From Lachnospiraceae bacterium (GTDB lineage Bacteria > Bacillota > Clostridia > Lachnospirales > Lachnospiraceae): DNA of 61,370 bases. Made by a program: the position numbers and the translations under genes. The notes under the pieces are model-generated. The model ran no database searches, was not told the DNA's origin, and worked only from the letters and a program-made list of their open reading frames with translations. Where the stretch lies: contig JAILHT010000018.1 in NCBI GenBank assembly GCA_024695665.1, positions 1 through 61,370 on the forward strand, read 5' to 3'. Every line of letters starts with the position of its first letter. The stretch's first letter is position 1. Below are positions 45,887-55,173 of this stretch, one piece after another.

Positions 45887-48736
45887 TTGTCGGACAATAT
45901 AAAAGAAGCCGTGATATCTTTCTTCAAATCCAGGCTGTTTGTTTTGGGCGCTTTGATGACGGTTTTGTGTTTACTGCTTCTATACAGAGTATTTACTCTG
46001 CAGATTGTAAACGGAGAAGAATATCAGGAAAATTATACTCTCAAAATTAAAAAGACACGTGACATCAAAAGTACCAGAGGTAATATATATGACCGCAATG
46101 GTACTTTACTTGCTTATAATGAGTTGGCTTATACGATCACAATAGAGGATAATGGCTCGTATGATACTACTGCGGAGAAAAATGAATCAATAAATGATGA
46201 GCTATATCGAATCATTACCAAGCTTGATGAGTTCGGTGACAGCATCGAGAATGATTTTTCAATCGATTATGTTGATGGGACATATCAATACAATGTCGAG
46301 GGGACGTCTCTGCTTCGTTTTCTTGCAGATATATTCGGCAGAGCATCGACGTCGGATCTTAAATATAACAAAAATATAGGTACAAATGAGGCGGATGCGA
46401 CAGCCGAACAAATAATGGAATATCTAATGTCCGACAGTTACTTTGGCATTTCCGATGAATACGATCCTTATATGGCTTATCGTATAACAGTACTTAGATA
46501 TGCTATGTCACAGAACAGTTACCAGAAATATATTTCAATAACTATCGCAAGTGATGTTAGTGATGAGACAGTTGCATATATCAGTGAAAATGCATATGAC
46601 TTACAGGGAGTCGAAGTGTCTGAAGATACGATTCGTGTATATAATGATTCAGAGTATTTTGCGCAGATAATCGGTTATACCGGAAAAATTTCTTCAGAAG
46701 AGTATGAGGAATTGTCTGCGGAGAATTCAGAGTATTCACTTGTAGATATTGTTGGTAAGGCCGGAATAGAACAGTATATGGATTCAACGCTCCAGGGAAC
46801 CAAAGGAAGTGAGGTTGTATATGTAGATAACCTCGGAAAAGTAATTGAAACCATGGAGAGAACGGAACCTACAGCCGGAAATGATGTTTATCTATCTATT
46901 GATGCCAATCTTCAAAAGGCTGTATATCAGTTGTTAGAGCAGGAAGTTGCCGGAATCTTGTATGACAAGATAGAAAACATCACAAATTATGATGTAAGTG
47001 AGGTAGAGAGTGCCTCAGATATCATCATTCCAATAGATGATGTTTATTATGCTCTTATAGGAAATAATGTAATAGATATAACAACTTTAAATGATGATGA
47101 TTCATCGACCACTGAAAAACAGATTTATTCTCTTTTCAGTACACAAAAGAGTGCTGTTATGACAAATTTGTCTTCTGCGGTACTGTCGTCGGAAGATACT
47201 AAGTTTTCGGATCTTGAGACTGAATATCAGGACTATATTACATATATGTTTGACGACCTTAAGAATGCAAATATATTGGTTTCTGACAGCATAGATACTG
47301 ATGATGAAATCTACAAGGAGTGGGCTGACGGTGATATTTCCGTTAAGACCTATCTCTGTTATGCGATATCACAGGGATGGATTGATATCACTGCTTTTAC
47401 TGTAGATGAGGAGTATGAATCAACGGAAGAAATATACAGTGATTTGATTGAGTACTCATTGAATGATATTTCAGACAATAAAGATTTTGAAAAAATTATA
47501 TATAAATATATGATTCACGCCGGATCGATATCAGGGCAGGATCTTTGCTTAGTATTGTATGACCAGGGATTTTTGACATATGATGAAGGTAATTATACAG
47601 GACTTGCAAACGGAATTGTCTCAGCATATGATTTTTTGAAGGACAAGATCAAAAATCTGGAGATTACTCCGGCTAATCTTGCACTTGATCCTTGTTCTGC
47701 ATCATGCGTTGTCACCGATACAACTACAGGAGAACTCCTTGCTGTCGTATCTTATCCGGGATATGACAACAATAAACTTGCAAATACGGTAGATGCCACA
47801 TATTATGCTTCTTTGACAGAAGATCTGTCCAAGCCTTTGTACAATTATGCGACACAGGAGAGGACGGCGCCGGGTTCTACATTTAAGATGGTGACTGCCA
47901 CAGCGGCACTTGCTGAAAATATTATAACAACAGACACTCTGATTGAGGATGAGGGAGAATTCACAAAAGTAACTCCTTCGGCAAAATGTTGGATATATCC
48001 GTCGACGCACGGAAAAATAAATGTTTCGGAAGCATTGAGAGATTCTTGTAACTATTTCTTCTATGAGCTGGGTTATGACCTTTCCCTCTCAAACGGAAAT
48101 TATAATGCTGATCTCGGTATAGAAAAACTGCAAAGCTATGCCTCGCTGTACGGACTTGATTCGACAACCGGTATAGAAATAGTTGAGAACAGCCCTAAGA
48201 TTGCGACCGAATACCCTGTTCGAGCTGCTATCGGACAGAGTAACAACAGTTATACGACAACAGAACTCTCAAGATATGTAACGGCCATTGCTAACAGTGG
48301 CACTGTTTATAACTATACTTTACTCTCAAAGGTTACCGATTCGGACGGAAACATTTTGGAAGAGTATTCGCCTGAGGTTAAAAATACGGTGGATGTTCTT
48401 GATTCAACCGAATGGGATGCAATTCATTCCGGTATGAGAATGGTAGTTGAAGAACTTGAAGCATTTGATGATTTTTCTATAAATGTTGCAGGTAAGACAG
48501 GTACGGCACAGACTGTAACAACCAGACCTAACCATGCTTTGTTTGTCGGTTATGCGCCTTATGAGAGTCCGCAGGTGTCGATAGCATCAAGAATTGCTTA
48601 CGGATATACTTCGCATAATGCGGCAGATGTTTCACAGAAGATTTTGGCTTATTATTTTGGCACGGAATCTACAGAAGATCTTTTGAACGGACAGGCTGCG
48701 GATATAAGCGGAACGACAAATGCCGTTACCGATTAA
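45887..48736 (+). CDS. Penicillin-binding protein 2 (class B transpeptidase) with large insertion
   Basis: A 949-residue monofunctional transpeptidase of the elongation complex, far longer than the usual 600-700. One N-terminal membrane segment (~17-35), a dimerisation/pedestal region with STRGNIYDRNGTLLAYNE, then the transpeptidase domain. Active-site motifs are STFK (Ser664-Lys667), SCN (720-722) and KTG (870-872). Between LSIDANLQKAVYQLLEQ (336-352) and SASCVVTDTTTGELL (from 604), which are nearly adjacent in other PBP2 proteins, lie about 250 extra residues rich in Asp and Glu. Starts at TTG 45887 behind AAGGAGCG. Adjacent mreBCD and rodA place it in the rod system. Confidence 0.93.
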   Translation: MSDNIKEAVISFFKSRLFVLGALMTVLCLLLLYRVFTLQIVNGEEYQENYTLKIKKTRDIKSTRGNIYDRNGTLLAYNELAYTITIEDNGSYDTTAEKNESINDELYRIITKLDEFGDSIENDFSIDYVDGTYQYNVEGTSLLRFLADIFGRASTSDLKYNKNIGTNEADATAEQIMEYLMSDSYFGISDEYDPYMAYRITVLRYAMSQNSYQKYISITIASDVSDETVAYISENAYDLQGVEVSEDTIRVYNDSEYFAQIIGYTGKISSEEYEELSAENSEYSLVDIVGKAGIEQYMDSTLQGTKGSEVVYVDNLGKVIETMERTEPTAGNDVYLSIDANLQKAVYQLLEQEVAGILYDKIENITNYDVSEVESASDIIIPIDDVYYALIGNNVIDITTLNDDDSSTTEKQIYSLFSTQKSAVMTNLSSAVLSSEDTKFSDLETEYQDYITYMFDDLKNANILVSDSIDTDDEIYKEWADGDISVKTYLCYAISQGWIDITAFTVDEEYESTEEIYSDLIEYSLNDISDNKDFEKIIYKYMIHAGSISGQDLCLVLYDQGFLTYDEGNYTGLANGIVSAYDFLKDKIKNLEITPANLALDPCSASCVVTDTTTGELLAVVSYPGYDNNKLANTVDATYYASLTEDLSKPLYNYATQERTAPGSTFKMVTATAALAENIITTDTLIEDEGEFTKVTPSAKCWIYPSTHGKINVSEALRDSCNYFFYELGYDLSLSNGNYNADLGIEKLQSYASLYGLDSTTGIEIVENSPKIATEYPVRAAIGQSNNSYTTTELSRYVTAIANSGTVYNYTLLSKVTDSDGNILEEYSPEVKNTVDVLDSTEWDAIHSGMRMVVEELEAFDDFSINVAGKTGTAQTVTTRPNHALFVGYAPYESPQVSIASRIAYGYTSHNAADVSQKILAYYFGTESTEDLLNGQAADISGTTNAVTD

Positions 48737-48747
48737 ATGGAGGAATT

Positions 48748-49500
48748 ATGATTCAACCAGTAATTATAAAGAGTAATAGATTTGGTATAAATCTTAAGAT
48801 GGATCCCGATATGGAATTCAGGGATCTTATGACTGAAATAACCAGCAAATTCATTGAATCCGCCGACTTCTTCAAGAATGCGAAGTTTGCTATAACCTTT
48901 GAGGGAAGAGAACTCACAGAGGATGAAGAAAGTGAGATTATTCATACAATACAGATGAATACCGATATCGAGATAGTCTGCGTTATGGAAAGTGGAACGG
49001 CGGAAGAAAAAAGAATGGAAGCTGTTGTTAAAAATATAATCGAGCACAGAGAAGTTCCAATCAATTCCGAGAAGAATATCACACCTACGGAGAATACGAT
49101 AGAAAATCCGTATGAGTTAGCAAGTATATACAAGGGAACTTTGAGAAACGGACAGGCAATCGATTCCGAGGCCAGCATAGTGGTTGTCGGAGATGTAAAT
49201 CCGGGAGCCTCTGTTTCAGCCGCCGGAAATGTTATTGTTCTTGGCAGTCTGAAAGGAAACGCATTCGCCGGACATAACGGCGATGACAACTGTTTCGTTT
49301 ATGCGCTTGATATGAATCCCATGCAGATTCGTATCGCCGATGCCATAGGCAGAAGTGCGGATAATGAGAATGGACTTTTCAAAGGAATAAAAAACAAAAA
49401 GAAGAAAAAAGAAGAGAGTATAACAGCTCAGATTGCTACGGCTATTGATGGCAGAATATTGATAGAGCCGGCTTTAAGTCAGCTTTTTGATAGAATATGA
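48748..49500 (+). CDS. minC: Septum site-determining protein MinC
   Basis: A 250-residue inhibitor of FtsZ assembly. The N-terminal alpha/beta domain (~1-100) binds FtsZ; the C-terminal right-handed beta-helix (~125-215) has the typical GDVNPGASVSAAGNVIVLGS and FAGHNGD repeats that bind MinD. A lysine-rich run (KNKKKKKEE, ~215-223) follows the helix. SD GGAGGAA precedes the ATG. Confidence 0.95.
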   Translation: MIQPVIIKSNRFGINLKMDPDMEFRDLMTEITSKFIESADFFKNAKFAITFEGRELTEDEESEIIHTIQMNTDIEIVCVMESGTAEEKRMEAVVKNIIEHREVPINSEKNITPTENTIENPYELASIYKGTLRNGQAIDSEASIVVVGDVNPGASVSAAGNVIVLGSLKGNAFAGHNGDDNCFVYALDMNPMQIRIADAIGRSADNENGLFKGIKNKKKKKEESITAQIATAIDGRILIEPALSQLFDRI

Positions 49501-49530
49501 AAAAGATAACAGTGTTTTAGGAGGATAACA

Positions 49531-50316
49531 ATGAGTGAAGTTATAGTAATTACTTCGGGTAAAGGCGGAGTAGGAAAAACGACAACATCCGCTAACGTGG
49601 GTACAGGTCTTGCAATGTTAAACAAAAAAGTGGTTCTTATCGATACAGATATAGGATTAAGAAATCTTGATGTTGTATTGGGACTTGAGAATAGAATTGT
49701 ATACAATCTTGTAGATGTCGTTGAAGGAAACTGTAAGGTAAGTCAGGCACTTATAAAAGATAAGAAATATCCTAATCTTTTTCTTTTGCCTTCAGCACAG
49801 ACAAGAGATAAAACATCAGTATCACCTGAACAGATGAAAAAACTCACTGATGAGCTCAGAAATGATTTTGATTATATTCTTCTTGATTGTCCGGCCGGAA
49901 TAGAGCAGGGATTCAAGAATGCCATAGCAGGTGCTGACAGAGCTTTGGTTGTCACTACTCCTGAGGTTTCTGCAATTAGAGATGCTGACAGAATAATTGG
50001 ACTTCTTGCCGCGAATGAACTCAAACAGACCGATCTTATCATAAACAGACTCAGAATGGATATGGTAAAGAGAGGGGATATGATGAATGTCGAGGATGTC
50101 TGCGAGATTCTTGCAATCCCTCTTATCGGTGTTGTGCCGGATGATGAACAGATTGTAGTTTCAACAAACCAGGGTGAGCCTTTGGTTGGATCAAATGCTC
50201 TTGCAGGACAGGCTTACATGAATATATGTCACAGAGTATTGGGTGAGGAAGTCGAATTCCTTGATCTCGATAAAAAAGAGGGCGTATTTTCCAAACTTGC
50301 AAAGATATTTAAGTAG
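49531..50316 (+). CDS. minD: Septum site-determining ATPase MinD
   Basis: A 261-residue membrane-cycling ATPase. The deviant Walker A KGGVGKTT is at 11-18, with IDTDIGLRNLDVVLGLENR and the switch FDYILLDCPAGIEQG. The C-terminal ~12 residues (EGVFSKLAKIFK) form the amphipathic membrane-targeting helix. It recruits MinC and is displaced by MinE, encoded next. Confidence 0.98.
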   Translation: MSEVIVITSGKGGVGKTTTSANVGTGLAMLNKKVVLIDTDIGLRNLDVVLGLENRIVYNLVDVVEGNCKVSQALIKDKKYPNLFLLPSAQTRDKTSVSPEQMKKLTDELRNDFDYILLDCPAGIEQGFKNAIAGADRALVVTTPEVSAIRDADRIIGLLAANELKQTDLIINRLRMDMVKRGDMMNVEDVCEILAIPLIGVVPDDEQIVVSTNQGEPLVGSNALAGQAYMNICHRVLGEEVEFLDLDKKEGVFSKLAKIFK

Positions 50317-50330
50317 AGGAGGGAACAGAT

Positions 50331-50612
50331 ATGTCTTTAATGGATTTTTTTAAGAAAAAAAGCTCCGGTGATATTGCAAAAGACAGACTTAAACTTTTGC
50401 TTGTTTCCGACCGCTCAAACTGTTCTCCTGAACTTATGGAGAAAATCAAAAATGATATTATAGAAGTAATATCCAAATATATGGAAATAGATGCTGATGG
50501 TCTTGATATTTCAATAACCCAGACTGAATCCGATTCAAACAACGGTTCTGTACCTGCATTATATGCAAATATCCCGATCAAAGAGATGCATCATGACAGT
50601 AAGAAAAACTAG
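50331..50612 (+). CDS. minE: Cell division topological specificity factor MinE
   Basis: A 93-residue MinE. The N-terminal membrane/MinD-contact helix (MDFFKKKSSGDIAKDRLKLL) is followed by the dimerising topological-specificity domain (MEKIKNDIIEVISKYMEID). It stimulates MinD ATPase and drives pole-to-pole oscillation. Its presence means the Min system here works by MinE oscillation rather than solely through DivIVA/MinJ as in Bacillus. Confidence 0.95.
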   Translation: MSLMDFFKKKSSGDIAKDRLKLLLVSDRSNCSPELMEKIKNDIIEVISKYMEIDADGLDISITQTESDSNNGSVPALYANIPIKEMHHDSKKN

Positions 50613-50638
50613 TATCTGTTTAGGAATACAATCATTAT

Positions 50639-51760
50639 ATGTTTAAGAGATACAGTATAAAAAATTACAACTTCAAATTGATATTATTTGCTGTCTTACA
50701 GACGATTATAGGGATTCTTGTAATAGGGTCCGCAAAGGATTCGGTACAGGGAAAACAGATTGCAGGGCTTATCTTGGGACTTGCTGTTATGATTGTTGTC
50801 TCCTTTATCGATTATTCATACATTATGAAGTTCAGCTGGATTATTTATTTCATCAATCTGACGCTTTTGGCTCTTGTTTTTGTAATAGGTAAAACTACCG
50901 GTGGAGCGACGAGATGGATAACAATAGCCGGCATACAGTTTCAGCCTTCAGAGTTGTCAAAGATACTATTGATTTTGTTTTTTGCATATTTTTTTATGCA
51001 GCATCAGTCAAATCTAAACACTTTGAGGATACTTATTTTGAGCTTTGCTCTGGTAGGAGTGCCTCTTTTGATGATCAAAAAGCAGCCGGATCTTTCTACT
51101 ACGATTGTAACGGCTTTGATTTTCATTGCACTCTTGTTTATTGCAGGATTAAGTTATAAAATAGTATTAGTTGTTTTGGCGGTCAGTGTTCCGTCCGCGC
51201 TTATATTTATTTATCTTGTTTTGCAACCGGATCAGACTATATTGGATGAATACCAATACAATCGTATTATGGGTTGGTTATATCCGGAGGAGTATTCGGA
51301 TTCGGCTTACCAGCAGCAAAACTCCATAATGGCTATAGGCTCCGGACAGCTCTGGGGTAAAGGGTTAAACAACAGTCAGATTACATCCGTAAAAAACGGT
51401 AATTTCATATCGGAACCTCAGACAGACTTTATATTTGCAGTACTCGGTGAAGAACTGGGGTTTGTGGGAGCTTGTGTTGTTATCGGACTTATGTTTTTTA
51501 TTGTAATCGAATGTATATTGACAGCCAGAAAAGCTAAAGACACAGCGGGTAGACTTATCTGTTGCGGTATGGCTGCGCTTATAGGCTTTCAAAGCTTTGT
51601 AAATATTTGCGTAGCTACCGGTATTATGCCAAATACCGGATTACCATTGCCGTTCGTCAGCTACGGTCTGACTTCACTTGTATCTTTATATATGGGACTT
51701 GGAGTTGTGTTGAATATTGGCCTTCAGCCAAAAAAATTTAAGATGACCTCTGAGTTTTAA
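50639..51760 (+). CDS. rodA: Peptidoglycan glycosyltransferase RodA (SEDS)
   Basis: A 373-residue SEDS polymerase with about ten membrane segments. It polymerises lipid II into glycan strands in partnership with the PBP2 encoded upstream. Family-defining blocks include FQPSELSKILLILFFAYF, KKQPDLSTTIV, and the C-terminal TGLPLPFVSYGLTSLVSLYMGLG. RodA rather than FtsW is chosen from the mre/PBP2 context. Confidence 0.94.
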   Translation: MFKRYSIKNYNFKLILFAVLQTIIGILVIGSAKDSVQGKQIAGLILGLAVMIVVSFIDYSYIMKFSWIIYFINLTLLALVFVIGKTTGGATRWITIAGIQFQPSELSKILLILFFAYFFMQHQSNLNTLRILILSFALVGVPLLMIKKQPDLSTTIVTALIFIALLFIAGLSYKIVLVVLAVSVPSALIFIYLVLQPDQTILDEYQYNRIMGWLYPEEYSDSAYQQQNSIMAIGSGQLWGKGLNNSQITSVKNGNFISEPQTDFIFAVLGEELGFVGACVVIGLMFFIVIECILTARKAKDTAGRLICCGMAALIGFQSFVNICVATGIMPNTGLPLPFVSYGLTSLVSLYMGLGVVLNIGLQPKKFKMTSEF

Positions 51761-51785
51761 ATCAGAGAAGTGTAGGGGATAGTTT

Positions 51786-52181
51786 ATGAACATTGGATTA
51801 ATCTCACATGATGCAAAGAAAAAACTGATGCAGAATTTTTGTATCGCTTACCGTGGGATACTGGCAAAAAATGAATTATATGCGACCGGAACCACGGGAA
51901 GGCTTATTGAGGAAGTAACAAATCTCACAATACATAAATACCTTGCCGGGCATCTCGGAGGTGTTCAGCAGCTTGGAGCTCAGATAGAAAGCAATGATAT
52001 CGATCTTGTAATATTCTTGAGAGATCCGTTGAACCCAAAGGTTCACGAGCCGGATGTCAATAACATTGTTAAGATGTGTGATACGCATAATATTCCTTTG
52101 GCCACAAACCTGGCTACAGCAGAGCTGTTGATCAGAGCATTAGACAGAGGAGATTTAGAGTGGCGTGAAATGTATAAATAA
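51786..52181 (+). CDS. mgsA: Methylglyoxal synthase
   Basis: A 131-residue enzyme converting dihydroxyacetone phosphate to methylglyoxal, an overflow route when phosphate is short. It has the phosphate-binding TGTTGRLIEE, the active-site region IFLRDPLNPKVHEPDVN and the allosteric C-terminal PLATNLATAELLI. Length matches the Bacillus enzyme. It overlaps the carboxypeptidase gene by 17 bases. The DHAP produced by RhaD is its substrate, but no regulatory link is visible. Confidence 0.96.
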   Translation: MNIGLISHDAKKKLMQNFCIAYRGILAKNELYATGTTGRLIEEVTNLTIHKYLAGHLGGVQQLGAQIESNDIDLVIFLRDPLNPKVHEPDVNNIVKMCDTHNIPLATNLATAELLIRALDRGDLEWREMYK

Positions 52182-53157
52182 AATAGTTTCCGGTATAGCC
52201 TTATCAGCCGTAATATTACTAAACGGATGCGGGTTTGATACGGCTGAGATAACTGACAAATACGATCTGTATAAAACAACCGCCAAATACAATATGATGG
52301 CTTCAGAGGATACTTCTTCAGATAGAAAAGTATCCTTTTTTGCGTCGGATTTATGTGTTTCCGACGGTACAGATATAGGTACGGATGAGACTGCTTCGCA
52401 GGTTGCAGAAGCTTCGGGCGTGTTCAATCTGGACACATCTGAGATAACATATTCACAGAATATATATGAGAAGATATATCCGGCAAGTACAACAAAAATT
52501 TTGACTGCCTATGTGGCTATAAAAAACGGGGATCTCTCGCAGACAATAACCGTCAGTGAGAATGCCGTAAATCAGGCAAGCGATTCATCTGTCTGCGGGC
52601 TTAAAGCAGGAGATGTAATGACACTTGAGCAGTTGCTTTACGGAATGATGTTAAAGAGCGGAAATGATGCTGCTGTTGCAATTGCCGAGGGCATATCAGG
52701 TGATGTTGAGTCATTTGCAAATCTCATGAATGAGACCGCAGCTTCGTTGGGAGCTACAAATACACATTATGTCAATCCGAACGGACTTCATGATGATGAT
52801 CATTATACGACGGTTTATGATATGTATCTGATTTTCCAGGCAGCTTTAAATGACAGTACTTTTGAGACTATAGTTACTTCTTCGGCATATACGGTAAATT
52901 ATACTGATGCTTCAGGCACAGAGCAAACTATGGACTGGACGACTACAAACAGATACCTTTTGGGTACTGAGACAGTGCCTTCGGGAGTGACTATTTTAGG
53001 TGGGAAAACAGGGACAACAAACCCTGCCGGTTATTGCCTTGTGCTCTACAGCAAGAACGAATCGAACCAGAAAATTGTGTCGATTGTAATGAAGGCAGAC
53101 TGTCGCAGTAATTTGTATTATTATATGAATCAACTTTTATATATGTTTGCAAATTAG
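52165..53157 (+). CDS. D-alanyl-D-alanine carboxypeptidase (S11), probable lipoprotein
   Basis: A 330-residue penicillin-binding carboxypeptidase that trims the terminal D-Ala of peptidoglycan stems. Catalytic motifs: STTK (Ser108-Lys111), SGN (165-167) and KTGTT near 274. The N terminus (IALSAVILLNGC) ends in a lipobox-like L-N-G-Cys22, and a flexible 60-residue spacer follows. It lacks the C-terminal beta domain and amphipathic anchor of PBP5, which fits lipid anchoring instead. Starts at GTG 52165 inside mgsA, with AGAGGAG upstream. Confidence 0.9.
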   Translation: MKCINKIVSGIALSAVILLNGCGFDTAEITDKYDLYKTTAKYNMMASEDTSSDRKVSFFASDLCVSDGTDIGTDETASQVAEASGVFNLDTSEITYSQNIYEKIYPASTTKILTAYVAIKNGDLSQTITVSENAVNQASDSSVCGLKAGDVMTLEQLLYGMMLKSGNDAAVAIAEGISGDVESFANLMNETAASLGATNTHYVNPNGLHDDDHYTTVYDMYLIFQAALNDSTFETIVTSSAYTVNYTDASGTEQTMDWTTTNRYLLGTETVPSGVTILGGKTGTTNPAGYCLVLYSKNESNQKIVSIVMKADCRSNLYYYMNQLLYMFAN

Positions 53158-53167
53158 GTTTTTTCGG

Positions 53168-53196
53168 TTGTTTTTTATATACTGTTCAACTATAAT
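53168..53196 (+). promoter_or_regulatory. Promoter of the small P-loop gene
   Basis: TTGTTT at 53168-53173, 17-base spacer, TATAAT at 53191-53196. It lies just after the end of the 24-kb run and gives a leader of about 60 nt with AGGAGGG before the ATG. Confidence 0.6.
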
Positions 53197-53265
53197 AAAT
53201 AAAAAGAATAAACTTTTTGTGGTATTGATTGAATATTTACAAAGAGCATTTAGGAGGGTACGCTT

Positions 53266-53688
53266 ATGATACAGATCATTGCAGGGGAAAAAGGCAAAGG
53301 AAAGACCAAAGAACTCTTAGACAAGGTTAACGGAGCGGTTTCTACAGCAAACGGTAACGTTGTATTTCTTGATAAGAGTACGAAACACATGTATGAACTG
53401 AACAATAAGGTAAGACTTATAAATGTATGCGATTACCTTGTAGAGAATGTAGATCAGTTTGTAGGATTTGTTGCAGGAATTATCTCCCAGGATCATGATT
53501 TGGAAGAATTGTATGTTGACAGTTTCCTTACTATTGCAGGCATTAAAAACAACGATGATATCTGTTATTCAATTAAACAGCTGGAAGAACTCAGTGAGAA
53601 ATACAATGTAAAATTTGTAATGAGCGTATCCAAAAACGAAGCAGATCTTCCTGATTGCGCAAAAGATAAAATCGTTATTTCACTTTAG
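53266..53688 (+). CDS. Small P-loop protein of unknown function
   Basis: A 140-residue protein beginning MIQIIAGEKGKGKTKEL, where GEKGKGKT is a full Walker A motif at residues 7-14. Hydrophobic strands (NVVFLD, ELYVDSFL, VKFVMSVS) alternate with helices as in a minimal P-loop fold. No clear Walker B with paired acids is seen, though LEELYVDSF could supply an acid. No signal peptide. It has its own promoter and a downstream hairpin, so it is probably monocistronic. Function unknown; PilT-type labels given to similar proteins would not be justified by this sequence. Confidence 0.78.
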   Translation: MIQIIAGEKGKGKTKELLDKVNGAVSTANGNVVFLDKSTKHMYELNNKVRLINVCDYLVENVDQFVGFVAGIISQDHDLEELYVDSFLTIAGIKNNDDICYSIKQLEELSEKYNVKFVMSVSKNEADLPDCAKDKIVISL

Positions 53689-53710
53689 TAATAAATATTG
53701 TATAATAGAT

Positions 53711-53745
53711 GGGATCATACATACTATATGTATGGTCCCTTATTT
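53711..53745 (+). terminator. Hairpin terminator after the P-loop gene
   Basis: Arms GGGATCATACATA (53711-53723) and TATGTATGGTCCC (53727-53739), one internal mismatch, followed by TTATTTAT. A TATAAT at 53701-53706 lies just upstream, so the hairpin could also sit at the start of the next transcript. Confidence 0.65.
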
Positions 53746-53779
53746 ATGTTAGAACTGATTTTGATTAGGGTGGTACAAT

Positions 53780-55162
53780 TTGGCAGACAATAAAAAGGTA
53801 ATTAAATACCAAAAGCCATTACATATAAATATCGGTGTTATTATTTTTGCGGTTATTCTTGTATATGTTCTGTTTTATGTTTATTCGTATTTTACTACGG
53901 AACATACCTCTGTTTATGAGGTTGTAAACGGCACCATAGCTATCAACAATTCTTATAAAGGGCTGGCCATTCGAGATGAGACTGTAGTGACTTCCGATTA
54001 TACCGGATATGTGAATTATTATATTTCAGATTCCGTTAAATCAGGAAGCGGTGATTTGGTTTGCTCCGTTGATGAAACAGGGCAGATTGCAAGCCAGATA
54101 AACTCGGTTGATTCAACACAGATTATAATGGATGATGACAATCTTACCGTACTCTGTAATGACATGGAGAATTTTGCCGTAAACTATGATGCGGACGACT
54201 TTTCTTCTGTTTATTCCTTTAAGAATTCACTCACTGACAGTATAAATGAAATTGTCAATGTAAAAGCTTTAAATACCGTGCTTGAAGCTTCAGGTATAGA
54301 TTTGTCTTCTTTTAACAGAGTCTATATGCCTACCGATGGAGTGGTGACTTATTATACCGACGGATATGAGGATTTGACCGTTGATACTTTTACTGCGTCG
54401 AATTATTCCCCATCAACATATGAGAAAAATAATCTTAGGAATTCCGGGCAGGTAAACGCGGGAGACGCGATTTTTCGTATTTCAACCAATGAGAATTGGA
54501 ATCTTATGGTTCCGGTTGATTCTGATATTATAGAGTATCTAAAAGAAAAAAGTGCAATCGATATAAAATTTGATACGGACGGAGTGGTTTGCACCTGTCC
54601 TTTTACGATTGAGGAAATAGACGGCACATCCTTTTTGAATCTGAATGTCAGAACCGGAATGATAAGATATGCAGATGACAGATATATAAATATAGAGATA
54701 GTTCTCGATGAAGAGAAGGGACTTAAGATACCGAATTCTTCGATACTAAAGAAGGATTTTTATACGGTTCCGATAGAGTGTTTCACGGAGGGCGGAGATT
54801 CAAGTGATCTGGGTCTCATAATTGAAACTACGGATGAGGAAGGAAATAAAGAGAATACTTTCGTCACACCTACCATATATTATGAAACCGAGGATTGCTA
54901 TTATATAGACGGTGAAGATGTCTCTAAGGGAGATGTTGTTGTAATAGCCGATTCGAGCAACACCTATACTATCGGTGACACTGATCAGCTCAAAGGCGTG
55001 TATAACATAAATAAAGGTTATGCGGTATTCAAACAGATTGAGATAATATATCAAAATAGTGAATACACTATCATCAGGAGCGGAACCGATTATGGGGTTT
55101 CTTTGTACGATCACATTGCTCTCGACAGTTCAACTATTGTTGAGAATGCTATTGTAAATTAA
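53780..55162 (+). CDS. HlyD-like membrane-anchored protein
   Basis: A 460-residue protein with a single N-terminal membrane segment (~18-40) and a long extracellular part. It resembles the beta-barrel/lipoyl-hairpin architecture of HlyD-type adaptor proteins in outline: a first strand pair (VYEVVNGTIAINNSYKGLAI), a helical middle (~100-190), and a return (GVVTYYTDGYEDLTVDTF). No transporter is adjacent. It starts at TTG 53780 behind AGGGTGG. It leads the yggS-sepF-ylmH division cluster, so an envelope role during division is possible, inferred from position only. Confidence 0.75.
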   Translation: MADNKKVIKYQKPLHINIGVIIFAVILVYVLFYVYSYFTTEHTSVYEVVNGTIAINNSYKGLAIRDETVVTSDYTGYVNYYISDSVKSGSGDLVCSVDETGQIASQINSVDSTQIIMDDDNLTVLCNDMENFAVNYDADDFSSVYSFKNSLTDSINEIVNVKALNTVLEASGIDLSSFNRVYMPTDGVVTYYTDGYEDLTVDTFTASNYSPSTYEKNNLRNSGQVNAGDAIFRISTNENWNLMVPVDSDIIEYLKEKSAIDIKFDTDGVVCTCPFTIEEIDGTSFLNLNVRTGMIRYADDRYINIEIVLDEEKGLKIPNSSILKKDFYTVPIECFTEGGDSSDLGLIIETTDEEGNKENTFVTPTIYYETEDCYYIDGEDVSKGDVVVIADSSNTYTIGDTDQLKGVYNINKGYAVFKQIEIIYQNSEYTIIRSGTDYGVSLYDHIALDSSTIVENAIVN

Positions 55163-55173
55163 GGAGATATATC

